DNA of 64,000 bases from an uncultured Psychroserpens sp. (GCF_947501425.1 NZ_CANMVN010000006.1:186001-250000), one strand, 5' to 3'; positions 42,804 through 54,000 are shown, counted from the stretch's first letter. The notes: a model not told the origin generated them from the sequence alone. Made by a program: numbers and translations.

Positions 42804-42853
42804 TTAGATTCTTCAGTCGCTAAGCGCTTTTTGAATGACAGATAATCTGTTAT

Positions 42854-44317
42854 CTATGTCTTCGGAATATGTTTTAGAATCTCAAGAACAAAGGTCCAAT
42901 ACTTTTCAGCCGAAGAAATCTGAGCGCGCTCATCAGGTGAATGTGCTCCTTTGATATTCGGTCCAAAACTAATCATATCCATTTCCGGATAATTAGTCCC
43001 TAAAATTCCACATTCTAATCCAGCGTGACAAGCAGCCACATGTGGTTCTTCACCATTGTTTAATTGTTTGTATAGCGGAACCATCACCTTTAATATATCA
43101 GAATCCATATTAGGTTTCCATCCTGGATAATCACCAGAAAACTCAACCTCACATCCTGTTAATTCAAAAGTAGCACGTAATGCATTGGCAAGGTCCCATT
43201 TAGAACTCTCAACAGAACTACGCGTTAAACACGCAATCTTGATATCTCCATCTTTAACGATGACACGCGCAATATTGTTTGAGGTCTCTACAAGTTCTGG
43301 AATATCAGGACTCATACGATACACACCATTTAAAGCCGCATAAATTGCTCTGGTAAGTCCTTCTTGTACACCAAGATTCATGATATGTGTTGGTGTCTCT
43401 GTTTTAGATACCTCAATCACCAATTCAGGCTCCATCGTTTTGAATTCTAATTTGATCTCATTAGCAAGAGCGTTCATTTCAGACACAAATGCGTCCTCAT
43501 GAATAGCATCAATAGCCACTGTAGCATTGCTCTCTCTGGGAATGGCATTACGTAAACTTCCACCATCAATGTCTGAAATACGTAATCCGAAATTTTCAAA
43601 ACCATCAAATAACAAGCGGTTCATGATTTTATTGGCATTACCGAGTCCTTCATGGATTTGCATTCCGGAATGTCCACCTTGTAAACCTTTAACACTAATT
43701 TTATATCCGATTTTAAATTCTGGAGTCTCCTCCTGCTCATACGTTCTTGTGGCAGTGACATCCACACCACCTGCACAACCTACTCCAATTTCGTCGTCTT
43801 CTTCAGTATCAAGGTTTAAAAGGATCTCCCCTTTAAGCAATCCGCCTTTGAGTCCCATAGCACCAGTCATACCTGTCTCTTCATCAATAGTAAATAAAGC
43901 TTCAATAGCAGGATGTGGAATAGTTTTACTTTCTAAAATAGCCATGATGGTTGCAACTCCTAGTCCGTTATCGGCTCCCAACGTAGTACCTTTGGCTTTT
44001 ACCCAATCGCCATCCACATACATATCGATACCTTGGGTATCAAAATCGAAAACCGTATCGTTATTTTTTTGGTGTACCATATCCAAATGCGATTGCATGA
44101 CGATGGTTTTTCGATCTTCCATACCAGCAGTCGCAGGTTTTTTGATAATCACGTTACCAACTTCATCTTCTATAGTATCTAAACCTAAACCAGCACCAAA
44201 ATCTTTCATGAATTTAATCACACGTTCTTCTTTTTTTGAAGGTCTAGGAACAGCATTTAGATCGGCAAATTTATTCCAGAGTTCTTTAGGTTCCAGTTGT
44301 CTTATTTCTGAGCTCAT
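42854..44317 (-). CDS. pepD: Aminoacyl-histidine dipeptidase (cytosol non-specific dipeptidase)
   Basis: 487 residues of the M20 PepD family, which hydrolyses Xaa-His and other dipeptides in the cytosol with two zinc ions. Motifs are MQSHLDMVHQK, the metal-binding GADNGLGVATIMA, the catalytic pair in IDEETGMTGAMGL and HAGLECGIL near the C-terminus. Length is usual for the family. It has its own promoter at 44339-44369. Confidence 0.95.
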   Translation of the reverse strand: MSSEIRQLEPKELWNKFADLNAVPRPSKKEERVIKFMKDFGAGLGLDTIEDEVGNVIIKKPATAGMEDRKTIVMQSHLDMVHQKNNDTVFDFDTQGIDMYVDGDWVKAKGTTLGADNGLGVATIMAILESKTIPHPAIEALFTIDEETGMTGAMGLKGGLLKGEILLNLDTEEDDEIGVGCAGGVDVTATRTYEQEETPEFKIGYKISVKGLQGGHSGMQIHEGLGNANKIMNRLLFDGFENFGLRISDIDGGSLRNAIPRESNATVAIDAIHEDAFVSEMNALANEIKLEFKTMEPELVIEVSKTETPTHIMNLGVQEGLTRAIYAALNGVYRMSPDIPELVETSNNIARVIVKDGDIKIACLTRSSVESSKWDLANALRATFELTGCEVEFSGDYPGWKPNMDSDILKVMVPLYKQLNNGEEPHVAACHAGLECGILGTNYPEMDMISFGPNIKGAHSPDERAQISSAEKYWTFVLEILKHIPKT

Positions 44318-44338
44318 TATCTTATTTTTTTAGTTTAA

Positions 44339-44369
44339 CAAAGGTACGTTCTTTTAGTGTTTTTGAAAA
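44339..44369 (-). promoter_or_regulatory. Promoter of pepD
   Basis: On the minus strand TTTT (44369-44366), 19 bases, then TACCTTTG (44346-44339): exact -7 element and one mismatch at -33, 22 bases before the ATG. Confidence 0.65.
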
Positions 44370-44427
44370 GATCATGATGTGATTAATCTGATAAGCAAAC
44401 AAAAAAACAAGAACCACTCTCACTACT

Positions 44428-44523
44428 CCTGATTGAAGTGGCATCCTTTTTGTGTCAGTTTGAGTGATGCGACGCAGGAAGCATTGTATCGAGAACACAC
44501 AAAAAGATATAACGAAAAGCAGG
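44428..44523. repeat. Structured intergenic element, candidate repeat or RNA
   Basis: CCTG (44428-44431) and CAGG (44520-44523) close a structure with an asymmetric internal loop (ATTGAAGTGGCATC opposite ATATAACGAAAAG), then a perfect 10-bp stem CTTTTTGTGT (44446-44455) with ACACAAAAAG (44497-44506) and a variable inner part. From memory, similar sequences are scattered through flavobacterial genomes between genes; I cannot confirm that here. It lies between the divergent pepD and DUF3810 genes. Strand is unknown. No second copy was noticed in the window. Confidence 0.55.
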
Positions 44524-44581
44524 TCACCAAATCGGCAAACAATCCTGAGGTTTGGGTTCTAAAAATTAGTATTTTTGAGTC

Positions 44582-45652
44582 ATGCTGAAACATAAAAAGC
44601 TCATCATCGCCTTATCTATTATTCCTCAGATCATTCTACTGAAGGTCCTTGCCTATTTTCCAAATTTTGTGGAATCAGTCTACAGCCATGGTATCTACAT
44701 CTGGATCTCAAAAGGGATGCGATATGCGTTTGGCTGGTTGCCATTTTCTGTTGGTGATGTGCTTTACACCTTATTGATAGTGTACATTCTAAGATGGCTT
44801 TTTACCAATAGAAGACGCATGATCAAAACCACAAAGCAATGGCTTTTGGATGTGCTTTCAGCTATTTCTGTGGGCTATTTTGCGTTTCATGTCCTTTGGG
44901 CTTTTAACTATTATCGATTGCCTCTACACGAGTCGTTGAAAATAGAAAACGACTACTCCACTGAAGAATTAATAGACCTTACAAAGCAGCTAATAACTAA
45001 GGTAAATACAATCCATAAGGATGTTGCTGACCATGATTCGGCTAAAGTCATCATGCCCTACTCCAAAGCTCAAGTTCTAAAAATGGTACCAGATGGTTAT
45101 GATGCGTTATCGGAAGTGTTTCCTTACTTAGCATATGAACCCAGAAGTATCAAACGTTCTATTTATAGTTTACCATTGACTTATATGGGATTTTCGGGGT
45201 ATTTAAATCCGTTTACTAATGAAGCCCAAATTGATGGCTTGATCCCAACCTTTAAGTTTCCAACCACTGGAAGCCATGAAGTTGCGCATCAATTAGGATA
45301 TGCTGCCGAAAATGAAGCCAATTTTATTGGTAGTATGGCTGCTATGCATCATCCCGATCGTTATTTTAATTATTCCGGCTATGCCTTTGCGCTACGTCAT
45401 TGTCTGCATGAAACTTACAAACGAGATCCTAAGATGTACGACACACTTATAGAAACAGTAAATAAAGGCGTATTATTAAATTATCGTGAGGTTAGAGATT
45501 TCTGGGATGCTTATCAAAATCCGACCGAACCCTTATTCAAAGCCACATACAATAACTTTTTAAAGTCTAATAATCAAGCTGGTGGCATGGAAAGTTACAG
45601 TTATGTTGTAGCACTTTTGGTCAATTACCATAAAACGCATCCGATTGAGTAA
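44582..45652 (+). CDS. DUF3810 membrane protein with an HExxH metalloprotease motif
   Basis: 356 residues. Three membrane helices occupy the first 105 (LIIALSIIPQIILLKVL, VGDVLYTLLIVYILRWLF, WLLDVLSAISVGYFAFHVLW). A soluble domain follows with H232-EVA-H236 in TTGSHEVAHQLGYAAENEANFIG, a zincin motif with a downstream glutamate. This is the DUF3810 pattern; an anchored metalloprotease is likely but no substrate is known. Confidence 0.85.
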   Translation: MLKHKKLIIALSIIPQIILLKVLAYFPNFVESVYSHGIYIWISKGMRYAFGWLPFSVGDVLYTLLIVYILRWLFTNRRRMIKTTKQWLLDVLSAISVGYFAFHVLWAFNYYRLPLHESLKIENDYSTEELIDLTKQLITKVNTIHKDVADHDSAKVIMPYSKAQVLKMVPDGYDALSEVFPYLAYEPRSIKRSIYSLPLTYMGFSGYLNPFTNEAQIDGLIPTFKFPTTGSHEVAHQLGYAAENEANFIGSMAAMHHPDRYFNYSGYAFALRHCLHETYKRDPKMYDTLIETVNKGVLLNYREVRDFWDAYQNPTEPLFKATYNNFLKSNNQAGGMESYSYVVALLVNYHKTHPIE

Positions 45653-45731
45653 ACGTTAAAACTTTCATTTTTAGTAAGACTTACTCTCTTAATTTTTATC
45701 TTTAGAAGGAATTAACAATCAACCTTTTTAT

Positions 45732-48713
45732 ATGAATAGAATAAAGTTTGCAATAGCGCTTTGCTTTTGCAGTTTTGCATTATTTGCACAAGACTATTTC
45801 CCCAAGAACGATGGTGTAAAAACCTCCAACACCAATTACCACGCTTTTACGAATGCTAAAATTTACGTCACACCGACTCAAGTCATTGAGAATGGTACTT
45901 TATTGATTAAAGATGGCAAAATTATAGCTTCAGGAAAAACGGTAAGTATTCCTAAAAACTCAACTGTAGTTGACCTAGATGGTAAGAGTATTTATCCTTC
46001 ATTTATTGATGCGTACTCTACCTTTGGCGTAAAGAAACCTGAACGCGTCAGAGGAGGTAACGGTCCGCAATATGGACCAAGCCGAACTGGTTACTACTGG
46101 AATGACCATGTAATGCCAGAAAACAAGGCCATCGAAAAATTCAACTTTGATTCAAAATCGGCTAAAGATTTGATAAAAGCTGGATTTGGTGTTGTGAACA
46201 CACATATTGAAAATGGTATCATTAGAGGAACCGGAACTTTAGTTGCACTAAATTCTGAAGCTGATAATTCGATGCGTATCCTTAATCCTAATTCTGGTCA
46301 ATACTTTTCCTTTAGTAAAAGTGTGACCTCGAGACAATCGTATCCTGGTTCAATTATGGGTAGTATTGCTTTATTAAAACAAATGCATTATGATGCAGAC
46401 TGGTATGCCAAAGGCAATAGTAAAACCAGAGACCTGTCATTGGAAGCTTTGAATGCTAATAAAAATCTGGTTCAGATCTTTGGAGCTGGTAGTAGAGCCA
46501 ATGCGCTTCGTGCTGATAAAATTGGAGATCTATTCGGAATCCAATTTGTCATTCTTGGTGGTGGCGATGAGTATGAACGCATCAAGGATGTTAAAGCCAC
46601 TAATGCAACTTATCTAATTCCTGTAAACTTTCAGAATGCCTATGATGTAGAAAATGCATATTTAAGCCGATCTCTCGCGCTGAGTGATATGAGAGCATGG
46701 AATCAAGAGCCTTCTAACCCAAAAGTACTCGCTGAAAATGGTGTGAGATTTGCTTTTACAACACACGATCTTAAATCGCCTAAGATGTTTATGTCTAATG
46801 TGATGAAAGCTATAGAATACGGACTTTCAAAAGAGAAAGCTTTAGAAGCGTTGACAACAATTCCAGCTGAAGTTCTTGGAAAATCTTCGGAAATTGGCTC
46901 ACTTCAAAAAGGTGCTTATGCTAATTTTCTGATTACTTCAGGAGACATATTTGACAAAAAAACGACGCTTTATGAAAACTGGGTTCAGGGACAAAAGACT
47001 GTTCTTGAAGACATGAATATTACTGATATACGAGGTGATTACGAATTTACACTTGCTGGTGAAGCCTATAAGATGACCTTAAAAGGATCATTGAGTAAAC
47101 TGAAATCTGAAATTACAAGTGATAACAAAACTCGTGGATCGAAAGTGGCTTATGCTGATGATTGGGTACATATTTCTATGACGACAAAAGATTCGACAGA
47201 GCAGAAATTTATCAGATTGGTAGCCAATGTTACCAATCCGAATGCTTTAAATGGTAAAGCTGTATTTCCAGATGGCAATGAAATGACCTTCTATGCTTCA
47301 AAAACAGTTAAAAAAGATGATAAAACATCAGCTGATGATAAAAAAGAAGCGACTCAGAAATCTGCTAAAGAAACAGTTCCTATTACCTATCCAAATATGG
47401 CTTATGGTTTTGATAAACTTCCGCAAGCAGAAACTTTACTCTTTAAAAATGCTACAGTTTGGACCAATGAGGATGACGGCATCATGGAAAATACTGACGT
47501 CCTGATCAAGAACGGAAAGATTGCTAAAATAGGTTCAAATCTATCCGATGGCAGTGCTACAGTTATTGATGCTACAGGTAAGCATTTAACTGCTGGTGTT
47601 ATTGATGAGCATTCACATATTGCTGCTGCTTCCATTAATGAAGGAGGACATAACTCTTCTGCTGAAGTGAGTATAGAAGATGTGATTGACGAAGAAGATA
47701 TAGGGATTTACAGAAATCTTGCAGGAGGTGTTACCTCTATTCAAATACTACACGGTTCGGCAAATCCAATTGGCGGACGTTCAGCAATTATCAAATTAAA
47801 ATGGGGAGAATCTGCAGATAATCTCATTTATAATGATAGTCCGAAATTTATAAAATTCGCTCTCGGAGAAAATGTAAAACAATCCAACTGGTCAAGTTTT
47901 GCTAGGTTTCCACAATCCCGAATGGGTGTTGAGCAATTGTATATGGATTATTTCAATCGCGCCAAAGCGTATGACGAAGCTAAGAAAAGCGGAAAACCTT
48001 ACAGAAAAGATATTGAAATGGAAGTATTAGCTGAAATTCTCAATAAAGAACGTTTTATCTCTTGTCACTCCTATGTACAAAGTGAGATCAATATGTTGAT
48101 GAAAGTTGCTGAAAAATTTGATTTCAGAGTGAACACATTCACACATATTTTAGAAGGTTATAAAGTTGCAGATAAGATGGCTGAACATGGTGTGGGCGGA
48201 TCAACCTTTAGTGATTGGTGGGCTTACAAATACGAGGTTAATGATGCTATTCCGTATAATGCAGCAATCATGCACAATGCTGGTGTTACTGTAGCTATTA
48301 ATAGTGATGACAGCGAAATGTCAAGACGTTTAAATCAGGAAGCTGCTAAATCGGTTAAATATGGTGGTGTCAGTGAAGAAGAGGCCTGGAAATTTGTAAC
48401 ACTAAATCCTGCCAAGTTATTACATATTGATGATCGCGTTGGAAGTATAAAAGTTGGAAAAGATGCCGATGTCGTGCTATGGTCTGACCATCCAATGTCA
48501 ATCTATGCCAAAGCAGAAAAAACAATTATTGAAGGTGTGACCTATTTTGATATCAAACGAGATGAAATGCTACGTGCTCAGATCAAAAAGGAGAAAAGTG
48601 AATTGATCAACCAGATGATGAAAGCCAAGAATAAAGGCTTGAAAACACAGCCAATCAAGAAGAAAGAAAAAGAACAAATGCATTGTGACTACTTAGATCA
48701 CCAACAACATTAA
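45732..48713 (+). CDS. Secreted amidohydrolase with two amidohydrolase-type halves
   Basis: 993 residues. A signal peptide (KFAIALCFCSFALFAQ) is followed by a first imidazolonepropionase-like half (about 35-430: NAKIYVTPTQVIENGTLLIKDG, ALEALTTIPAEVLGKSSEIGSL). A linker rich in lysine (about 530-550) leads to a second half (about 565-970: DVLIKNGKIAKIGSNLSDG, DEHSHIAAASINEGGH with the metal histidines, INSDDSEMSRRLNQEAAKS with the metal aspartate). The first half lacks the HxH motif. The enzyme is probably periplasmic; the substrate is unknown. It lies 4 bases before a second amidohydrolase gene. Confidence 0.88.
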   Translation: MNRIKFAIALCFCSFALFAQDYFPKNDGVKTSNTNYHAFTNAKIYVTPTQVIENGTLLIKDGKIIASGKTVSIPKNSTVVDLDGKSIYPSFIDAYSTFGVKKPERVRGGNGPQYGPSRTGYYWNDHVMPENKAIEKFNFDSKSAKDLIKAGFGVVNTHIENGIIRGTGTLVALNSEADNSMRILNPNSGQYFSFSKSVTSRQSYPGSIMGSIALLKQMHYDADWYAKGNSKTRDLSLEALNANKNLVQIFGAGSRANALRADKIGDLFGIQFVILGGGDEYERIKDVKATNATYLIPVNFQNAYDVENAYLSRSLALSDMRAWNQEPSNPKVLAENGVRFAFTTHDLKSPKMFMSNVMKAIEYGLSKEKALEALTTIPAEVLGKSSEIGSLQKGAYANFLITSGDIFDKKTTLYENWVQGQKTVLEDMNITDIRGDYEFTLAGEAYKMTLKGSLSKLKSEITSDNKTRGSKVAYADDWVHISMTTKDSTEQKFIRLVANVTNPNALNGKAVFPDGNEMTFYASKTVKKDDKTSADDKKEATQKSAKETVPITYPNMAYGFDKLPQAETLLFKNATVWTNEDDGIMENTDVLIKNGKIAKIGSNLSDGSATVIDATGKHLTAGVIDEHSHIAAASINEGGHNSSAEVSIEDVIDEEDIGIYRNLAGGVTSIQILHGSANPIGGRSAIIKLKWGESADNLIYNDSPKFIKFALGENVKQSNWSSFARFPQSRMGVEQLYMDYFNRAKAYDEAKKSGKPYRKDIEMEVLAEILNKERFISCHSYVQSEINMLMKVAEKFDFRVNTFTHILEGYKVADKMAEHGVGGSTFSDWWAYKYEVNDAIPYNAAIMHNAGVTVAINSDDSEMSRRLNQEAAKSVKYGGVSEEEAWKFVTLNPAKLLHIDDRVGSIKVGKDADVVLWSDHPMSIYAKAEKTIIEGVTYFDIKRDEMLRAQIKKEKSELINQMMKAKNKGLKTQPIKKKEKEQMHCDYLDHQQH

Positions 48714-48717
48714 AACT

Positions 48718-50031
48718 ATGACAATGAAACATATACACATAACATTAATTGTTGCGCTTCTAAGTTTGTATTTAGGATTTGCACAACAAACACCTGCTCC
48801 AAAGCAAAGCAAAGCTATTGCCATTACAGGAGCGACTGCACACATTGGTGATGGTACTGTTATTACTAACAGTTTGATCATTTTTGAAGACGGAAAACTC
48901 ACTCAGGTATTAGATGGGACTACAGTAAAAGTTGATGGTTCTAAAATGGATGTAATTGACGCTCGTGGAAAACATGTTTATCCAGGGTTTATTGTACCAA
49001 ACTCTACATTAGGTCTTGTTGAAATTGGTGCTGTAAGAGCTACTAATGACGATAGAGAATTAGGATCATGGTTGCCTCACGTACGAAGTTTAATTGCTTA
49101 TAATGCTGAGTCAAAGATTGTAGAATCTATGCGTCCAAATGGTGTGCTGATAGGACAGATCACACCAAGAGGCGGACGGATAGCAGGAACCTCATCTGTT
49201 GTACAGTTTGATGCCTGGAACTGGGAAGATGCAGTCATTAAAGAAGACGACGGCATCCATATGAGTTGGCCAAGTCCATTTGTAAGAGGACGATGGTGGC
49301 TAGGAGAAGATCCTGCATCAAAACCCAATAAAAACTATGATGCTCAAGTGAATGAGATTAGTGATTGTTTTAATGCAACAAAGGCCTATATGCAAGGTGA
49401 CAGATCAACTGTAAATTTGCCATATGAAGCGACAAACGGATTATTTGATGGTAGTAAAACTTTATACATCAATGTAGGTAATGAAAAAGGAATTATTGAT
49501 GCGGTAAATTTTGCCAAATCGCATAATGTAAAATCAATGGTTATTGTTGGTGGTTATGAAGCATATAAAGTTGCCGATATGCTTAATAAAAATGATATCC
49601 CAGTATTACTACAACGTGTACATTCACGTCCAGGTCGAACCGATGATGATTACGATATGCCGTTTAAATTAGCTAAGCTACTTCACAATAGTGGTGTTAC
49701 TGTAGCTCTGGAAACCAGCGGACAAATGGAACGTATGAATTCCCGTAACCTTCCATTCTATGCAGGAACAACTGTGGCTTATGGTTTAACTAAAGAACAG
49801 GCGCTACAATTAATTACTTTGAATCCTGCTAAGATTTTAGGTATTGATGATGCTTATGGATCACTGGAAGTTGGTAAAAGCGCCACTCTCTTTATTAGTG
49901 AAGGCGATGCATTAGACATGAGAACGAATATCATCACGCATGCTTTTATTGATGGTAGACTCATAAGTTTGGAAACCCATCAAACTAAACTGTGGAAACG
50001 CTACTCTGAAAAGTATGAGAATCAGGATTAA
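48718..50031 (+). CDS. Secreted amidohydrolase-like protein
   Basis: 437 residues with a signal peptide (ITLIVALLSLYLGFAQQ) and an imidazolonepropionase-type fold: AITGATAHIGDGTVITNSLIIFEDGK at the start, DARGKHVYPGFIVPNS, and ALQLITLNPAKILGIDDAYGSLEVGKSA at the end. The usual HxH in the first metal motif reads PGFIVPNSTLG, so this copy seems metal-poor or inactive, much like the N-terminal half of its neighbour. It could be the second chain of a heteromeric enzyme. The ATG at 48718 or 48724 starts it. Confidence 0.85.
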   Translation: MTMKHIHITLIVALLSLYLGFAQQTPAPKQSKAIAITGATAHIGDGTVITNSLIIFEDGKLTQVLDGTTVKVDGSKMDVIDARGKHVYPGFIVPNSTLGLVEIGAVRATNDDRELGSWLPHVRSLIAYNAESKIVESMRPNGVLIGQITPRGGRIAGTSSVVQFDAWNWEDAVIKEDDGIHMSWPSPFVRGRWWLGEDPASKPNKNYDAQVNEISDCFNATKAYMQGDRSTVNLPYEATNGLFDGSKTLYINVGNEKGIIDAVNFAKSHNVKSMVIVGGYEAYKVADMLNKNDIPVLLQRVHSRPGRTDDDYDMPFKLAKLLHNSGVTVALETSGQMERMNSRNLPFYAGTTVAYGLTKEQALQLITLNPAKILGIDDAYGSLEVGKSATLFISEGDALDMRTNIITHAFIDGRLISLETHQTKLWKRYSEKYENQD

Positions 50032-50053
50032 TTTTTGATATATGAATATCAAA

Positions 50054-50087
50054 AGACCTGTTGTACAATGTATAACAGGTCTTTTTT
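50054..50087. terminator. Terminator between the amidohydrolase and DUF6503 genes
   Basis: AGACCTGTT (50054-50062) pairs with AACAGGTCT (50074-50082), followed by T to 50087; it ends the plus-strand unit. Confidence 0.8.
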
Positions 50088-50106
50088 ATTTTTATTCTCT
50101 TCTACA

Positions 50107-50910
50107 CTACTCTACAATGATAGCTTCATCTGGTGTATCAAAAAGTCTTGCTTTTGTTTTTTCCTTAGAAAGCACAATATCTGCAAATTCAAGATCGTTT
50201 CGTTTCGTGGTTGGCATATTATTTTCATAATTATACCAAGTTAAGGTTTTAGGCAATTTAAGTCCGTTTACCGTTTGCCAATCGCTATATTTTATAAAGT
50301 GAAATTCTTTACTCTTCTCTTTTGAAAAATAAGTCACAGTATAGCCTAACCATGCCATTTCATTAGTTTCAGAATCGTAATATAAAATATATTCATCTTC
50401 AGGAGATTCTCCTACGCCACTTTCATATGAAATTTTGATTCCAGGATAAGAGTTGCCTTCAAAAACTAATGGCTCTACATCTTCGTAAATGATACCGTCA
50501 TCAGCTAAAATAAACGGCATAGCATAGAAATAAAACATGAGATTATAATAAAATCTAGGGTTGTTCTTGTATTCTGCTTCGCCCTTATTAAACAACCAAA
50601 CTTTATCACCATTATAGCCAATGATATGATTAGGCATATCAATGTGTGAGCTTCGGTTGTAAAGATCAGTAGTTGTTACCTCATCACCAGATTCTTTTTT
50701 AATAGTAAACTTTAAAGTTTGCATTTTTTTCCAAGTATCAATTCCTCCATGGGCATCAAAAACCTTGGTAATTGTTTCAGGGTATACACTAGTAGTGACA
50801 TCTAGTTCTTCTTTGGAGTAATCAACAGATTCAACAGTTGTTGTTGATTTATCCTCTTTGCAAGACGAAAAAACAACGAGTAAACATACGAGTGCAGTTT
50901 TGAGTTTCAT
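50107..50910 (-). CDS. DUF6503 family lipoprotein
   Basis: 267 residues with a lipoprotein signal ending at LLVVFSSCKED. The body matches the DUF6503 layout: VFDAHGGIDTWKKMQTLKFTIK, TDLYNRSSHID, IGYNGDKVWLFNKGEAEYKNNPRFYYNLMFYF and FIKYSDWQTVNGLKLPKTLTWYNYE. The fold resembles that of LolA/LppX-like envelope proteins that bind lipids; that is an inference from the pattern. A single gene, convergent with the amidohydrolase gene. Confidence 0.82.
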   Translation of the reverse strand: MKLKTALVCLLVVFSSCKEDKSTTTVESVDYSKEELDVTTSVYPETITKVFDAHGGIDTWKKMQTLKFTIKKESGDEVTTTDLYNRSSHIDMPNHIIGYNGDKVWLFNKGEAEYKNNPRFYYNLMFYFYAMPFILADDGIIYEDVEPLVFEGNSYPGIKISYESGVGESPEDEYILYYDSETNEMAWLGYTVTYFSKEKSKEFHFIKYSDWQTVNGLKLPKTLTWYNYENNMPTTKRNDLEFADIVLSKEKTKARLFDTPDEAIIVE

Positions 50911-50962
50911 TAGTTATAAGTTTTGATTTTATGCTTAGACGAAGGTAATGCCAATAGTTTAC

Positions 50963-50993
50963 AAAAAAAAGCCTCAGAATAAATCTGAGGCTT
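50963..50993 (-). terminator. Terminator of the large T9SS protein gene
   Basis: On the minus strand AAGCCTCAGA and TCTGAGGCTT pair around TTTAT and are followed by a run of T. Confidence 0.8.
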
Positions 50994-51021
50994 CATATGC
51001 AACTACATTTAAAAATTTGGA

Positions 51022-54000
51022 CTATTCGATAATAAGTTTTTTCACTAAGGTCTTATTGTTTGTATTCAGCTTCACGAAATACATACCATTATGTAAATCT
51101 GAAACATCCATAATCATCGTGTTATCTTCTGAAATTAGATTATCAATAATCAATTTACCTTGTAGGTCGTAAACATGAACTGTTACATTTCCGAAGGTAT
51201 TAGTATTTAGCTCAATAGTCACTTGATCTTTAGCTGGATTAGGATACATATTGAATGATGTTAGATCCACCTCTGAAACCGATAAGCTTTCTTCTACAAA
51301 TTCGCTATCAAATCTGTTTGTAATTACTGGTGCATTAAAATCGAAATAAATCGATGCTGTATTTGGAATAATATCTCCTATAGCATAACCAGCTTTAGGT
51401 TGTATTCTGAAATACACAAAACCTTGACTTCCATCTGCATCATCCTGTTCTGCTGGCAAATTAATATTATCAAAGAACCACTCCAGATCATTATCAGTTC
51501 TTGTCACCACATAGTCATGACTTGAGCGTAACATTTGGAATGTTGTTTCATCTAACTGATCATCTAAAGCATCTTCTATTCGTACAAAGGTTGCTGGAAA
51601 AGTTCCCAGGTTTTGAAAACGGATCGTGTAGTATAACCATTCATCAGATGCTGCAAAATCATCAAATACGATTCTTGGTCCGTGAGCTTCCATCTTATCA
51701 TTCGGATCCCATGACCCAACAACGATTTCTGACAGTGTTGAATAATTATTACTAGCAACAAGATCATTACTATCTGTTATATATGCTGCTGTATTGGTAA
51801 CAATCTCCCCTAGATCTACTGACGCTGGACAAAAAATAGAAATACCAATGCTCTCCTGATCTCCAGGTTGGAGGTTTACAAAATCGACTGTAAATCCTGT
51901 TGGTGTATTGGTAATGGTGTATGCAGGATTAACACTAAATGTATTATTAAGTACTAAAAGCGGATCAATTGTAAACTCTACTGTACCAGAGGCAATGGTT
52001 GTAAACCCAAGATTCTCCAAATACAGGTAGTTATTATGTGTAAAACCAGGTCTTGGTGGTGTCCAATTATTGATAAGATATACAGCAAGGTCTTCACAAC
52101 TTTGTTCTTCAACAACTGGAAAATCAAGAGTTACCGTTTCACCTGTTAAAACACTAACATCATCAAAACTTAGTGTAGTGATATCATAACACGCTTCAGA
52201 CTCATCATATAAATTGAATGTGATATCATAAGAATCAGTTTCATTAGTACTAATGATCTGAAAACTACCCGTTGAAGAGTTTACAGTATTTATCATTCCA
52301 TCGTTATTAACTTCATAGGTAAAATATCCGTTATAGAAATTAGGCTCGTTGGTATCAAATACAGAATTCGTATTAAAATCAACAAAAGCATTCACCTGAA
52401 TAAATCCAACAGTTGAGGCACAGAATACATCAAAGTCAAATTGTTCGGTACAACAACTACTACCTGACTGACAGCTTATTGAACCATCTGTATCAAAAGC
52501 CACAGTTAAAGTGCTTCCTGAAGATGTGTAGGTCAATCCAGTAAAACTTCCTGAATTACCATAAGGTAAGTTAGGATTCAATAATGATCCGTCAGAATCA
52601 ATAATAGATATTTCATCAAAATTAACTTCTGTAGCTCCAGCGTTAAAAATTATGGTTAATGGTTGTCCGTCACTACTTTGAAAACTAAACTCGGTGTCAT
52701 CATTATTTCCGTAGCAGTACGTTGTATTGAGAACACCATCCTCACAATTTACTGTTTGATTTGGATTGACTCTAGTTGTAAAACTTTCTTCGTTACATTC
52801 TATTGCATCTCCATTAGAATTATAAGGAACGATAGTGACATAGTAAGTAACTTCAAAATCAAGTGTTCCAAGATCATACGTTAGCACATCACCAACATCT
52901 ACAGCATCGAGAAGTTCTGTTCCTCCAGGTGTGATTCCAACGGATAGTTTATAACCGTCTACCACTCCTGATGAAGGTGTCCAGGTAAGGTCAGTATTTT
53001 CGTTGACATTGTCTTCCCCATTTTCAGGAGATGTTAAAACCGATGTGCAATTTGGTAAAGCATTTGGATCTACACAGCTCACATCATAGTCAATAGGTAT
53101 GTAATTTTGATTAGCGCACGCAAACACCTCATCAGAGTCTACATATATGGTTAGAGTATCTCCAGATGAAGTGAATGTCAATCCAGTGAGATCTCCATCA
53201 TTTCCATAAGTGGTAGCCTCAGGATTTAAGTTAGTGGTTCCATCTGAATCTATCACATACAATTCATCCCAATTATTTTCAACTTGCCCTGCATTAAATA
53301 CTACTTGCAGTTGCGATCCATCAGAACTTGTAAAGGTATATTGCGTTGCATCATTGAGTTCATAACAATAGGTATTATTAACAGGTTCCTGGCCACAAAC
53401 CACATCAATTGGACAATTTTCGCTTATCAAATTAAAATCAACCATTGAAAAACAGAAACTATCAAGGCTTCCTATTCTCACGTATATAGTTTCTGGTGAA
53501 CTATTTGGTGTATATGAACTTGCATTTGTAATTGGATTAACACCATTAAAGGCTTGATTAAAATCTGTATGAAAGGAAACCTCAAAGTTGAGCGGATCAT
53601 TTCCTAATAGAATCCCATCAATAGTAGATGTAAGATCAAAGGTTGGATTTGAATCACAGCTTGTAAGATCTGCCGGTGATTCTACTAATGGTGAATCACT
53701 TTCGATAACATCAACAGATATTGTAGTTGAACAACCTGTATTTGGATCCATAACTGTGACTGTATATGTTCCACCAGTAAAGACTACTATTTCTGGGAAT
53801 GTATCTCCTGTACTCCACAGATACGTATATTGACCACTAGCATCATTAACAAAAGGTGTTAACACAATCTCTTGTCCGCCACATATCGTATAAGGACCAT
53901 TGAAAGCGATGATTGGATTTAAACCTCCAGCAATTTCCAAAGTGGTTACAACACTATTAGTAGTGCCAATTTCTTCAACTAAAACGTAAATCGTTTGCAG

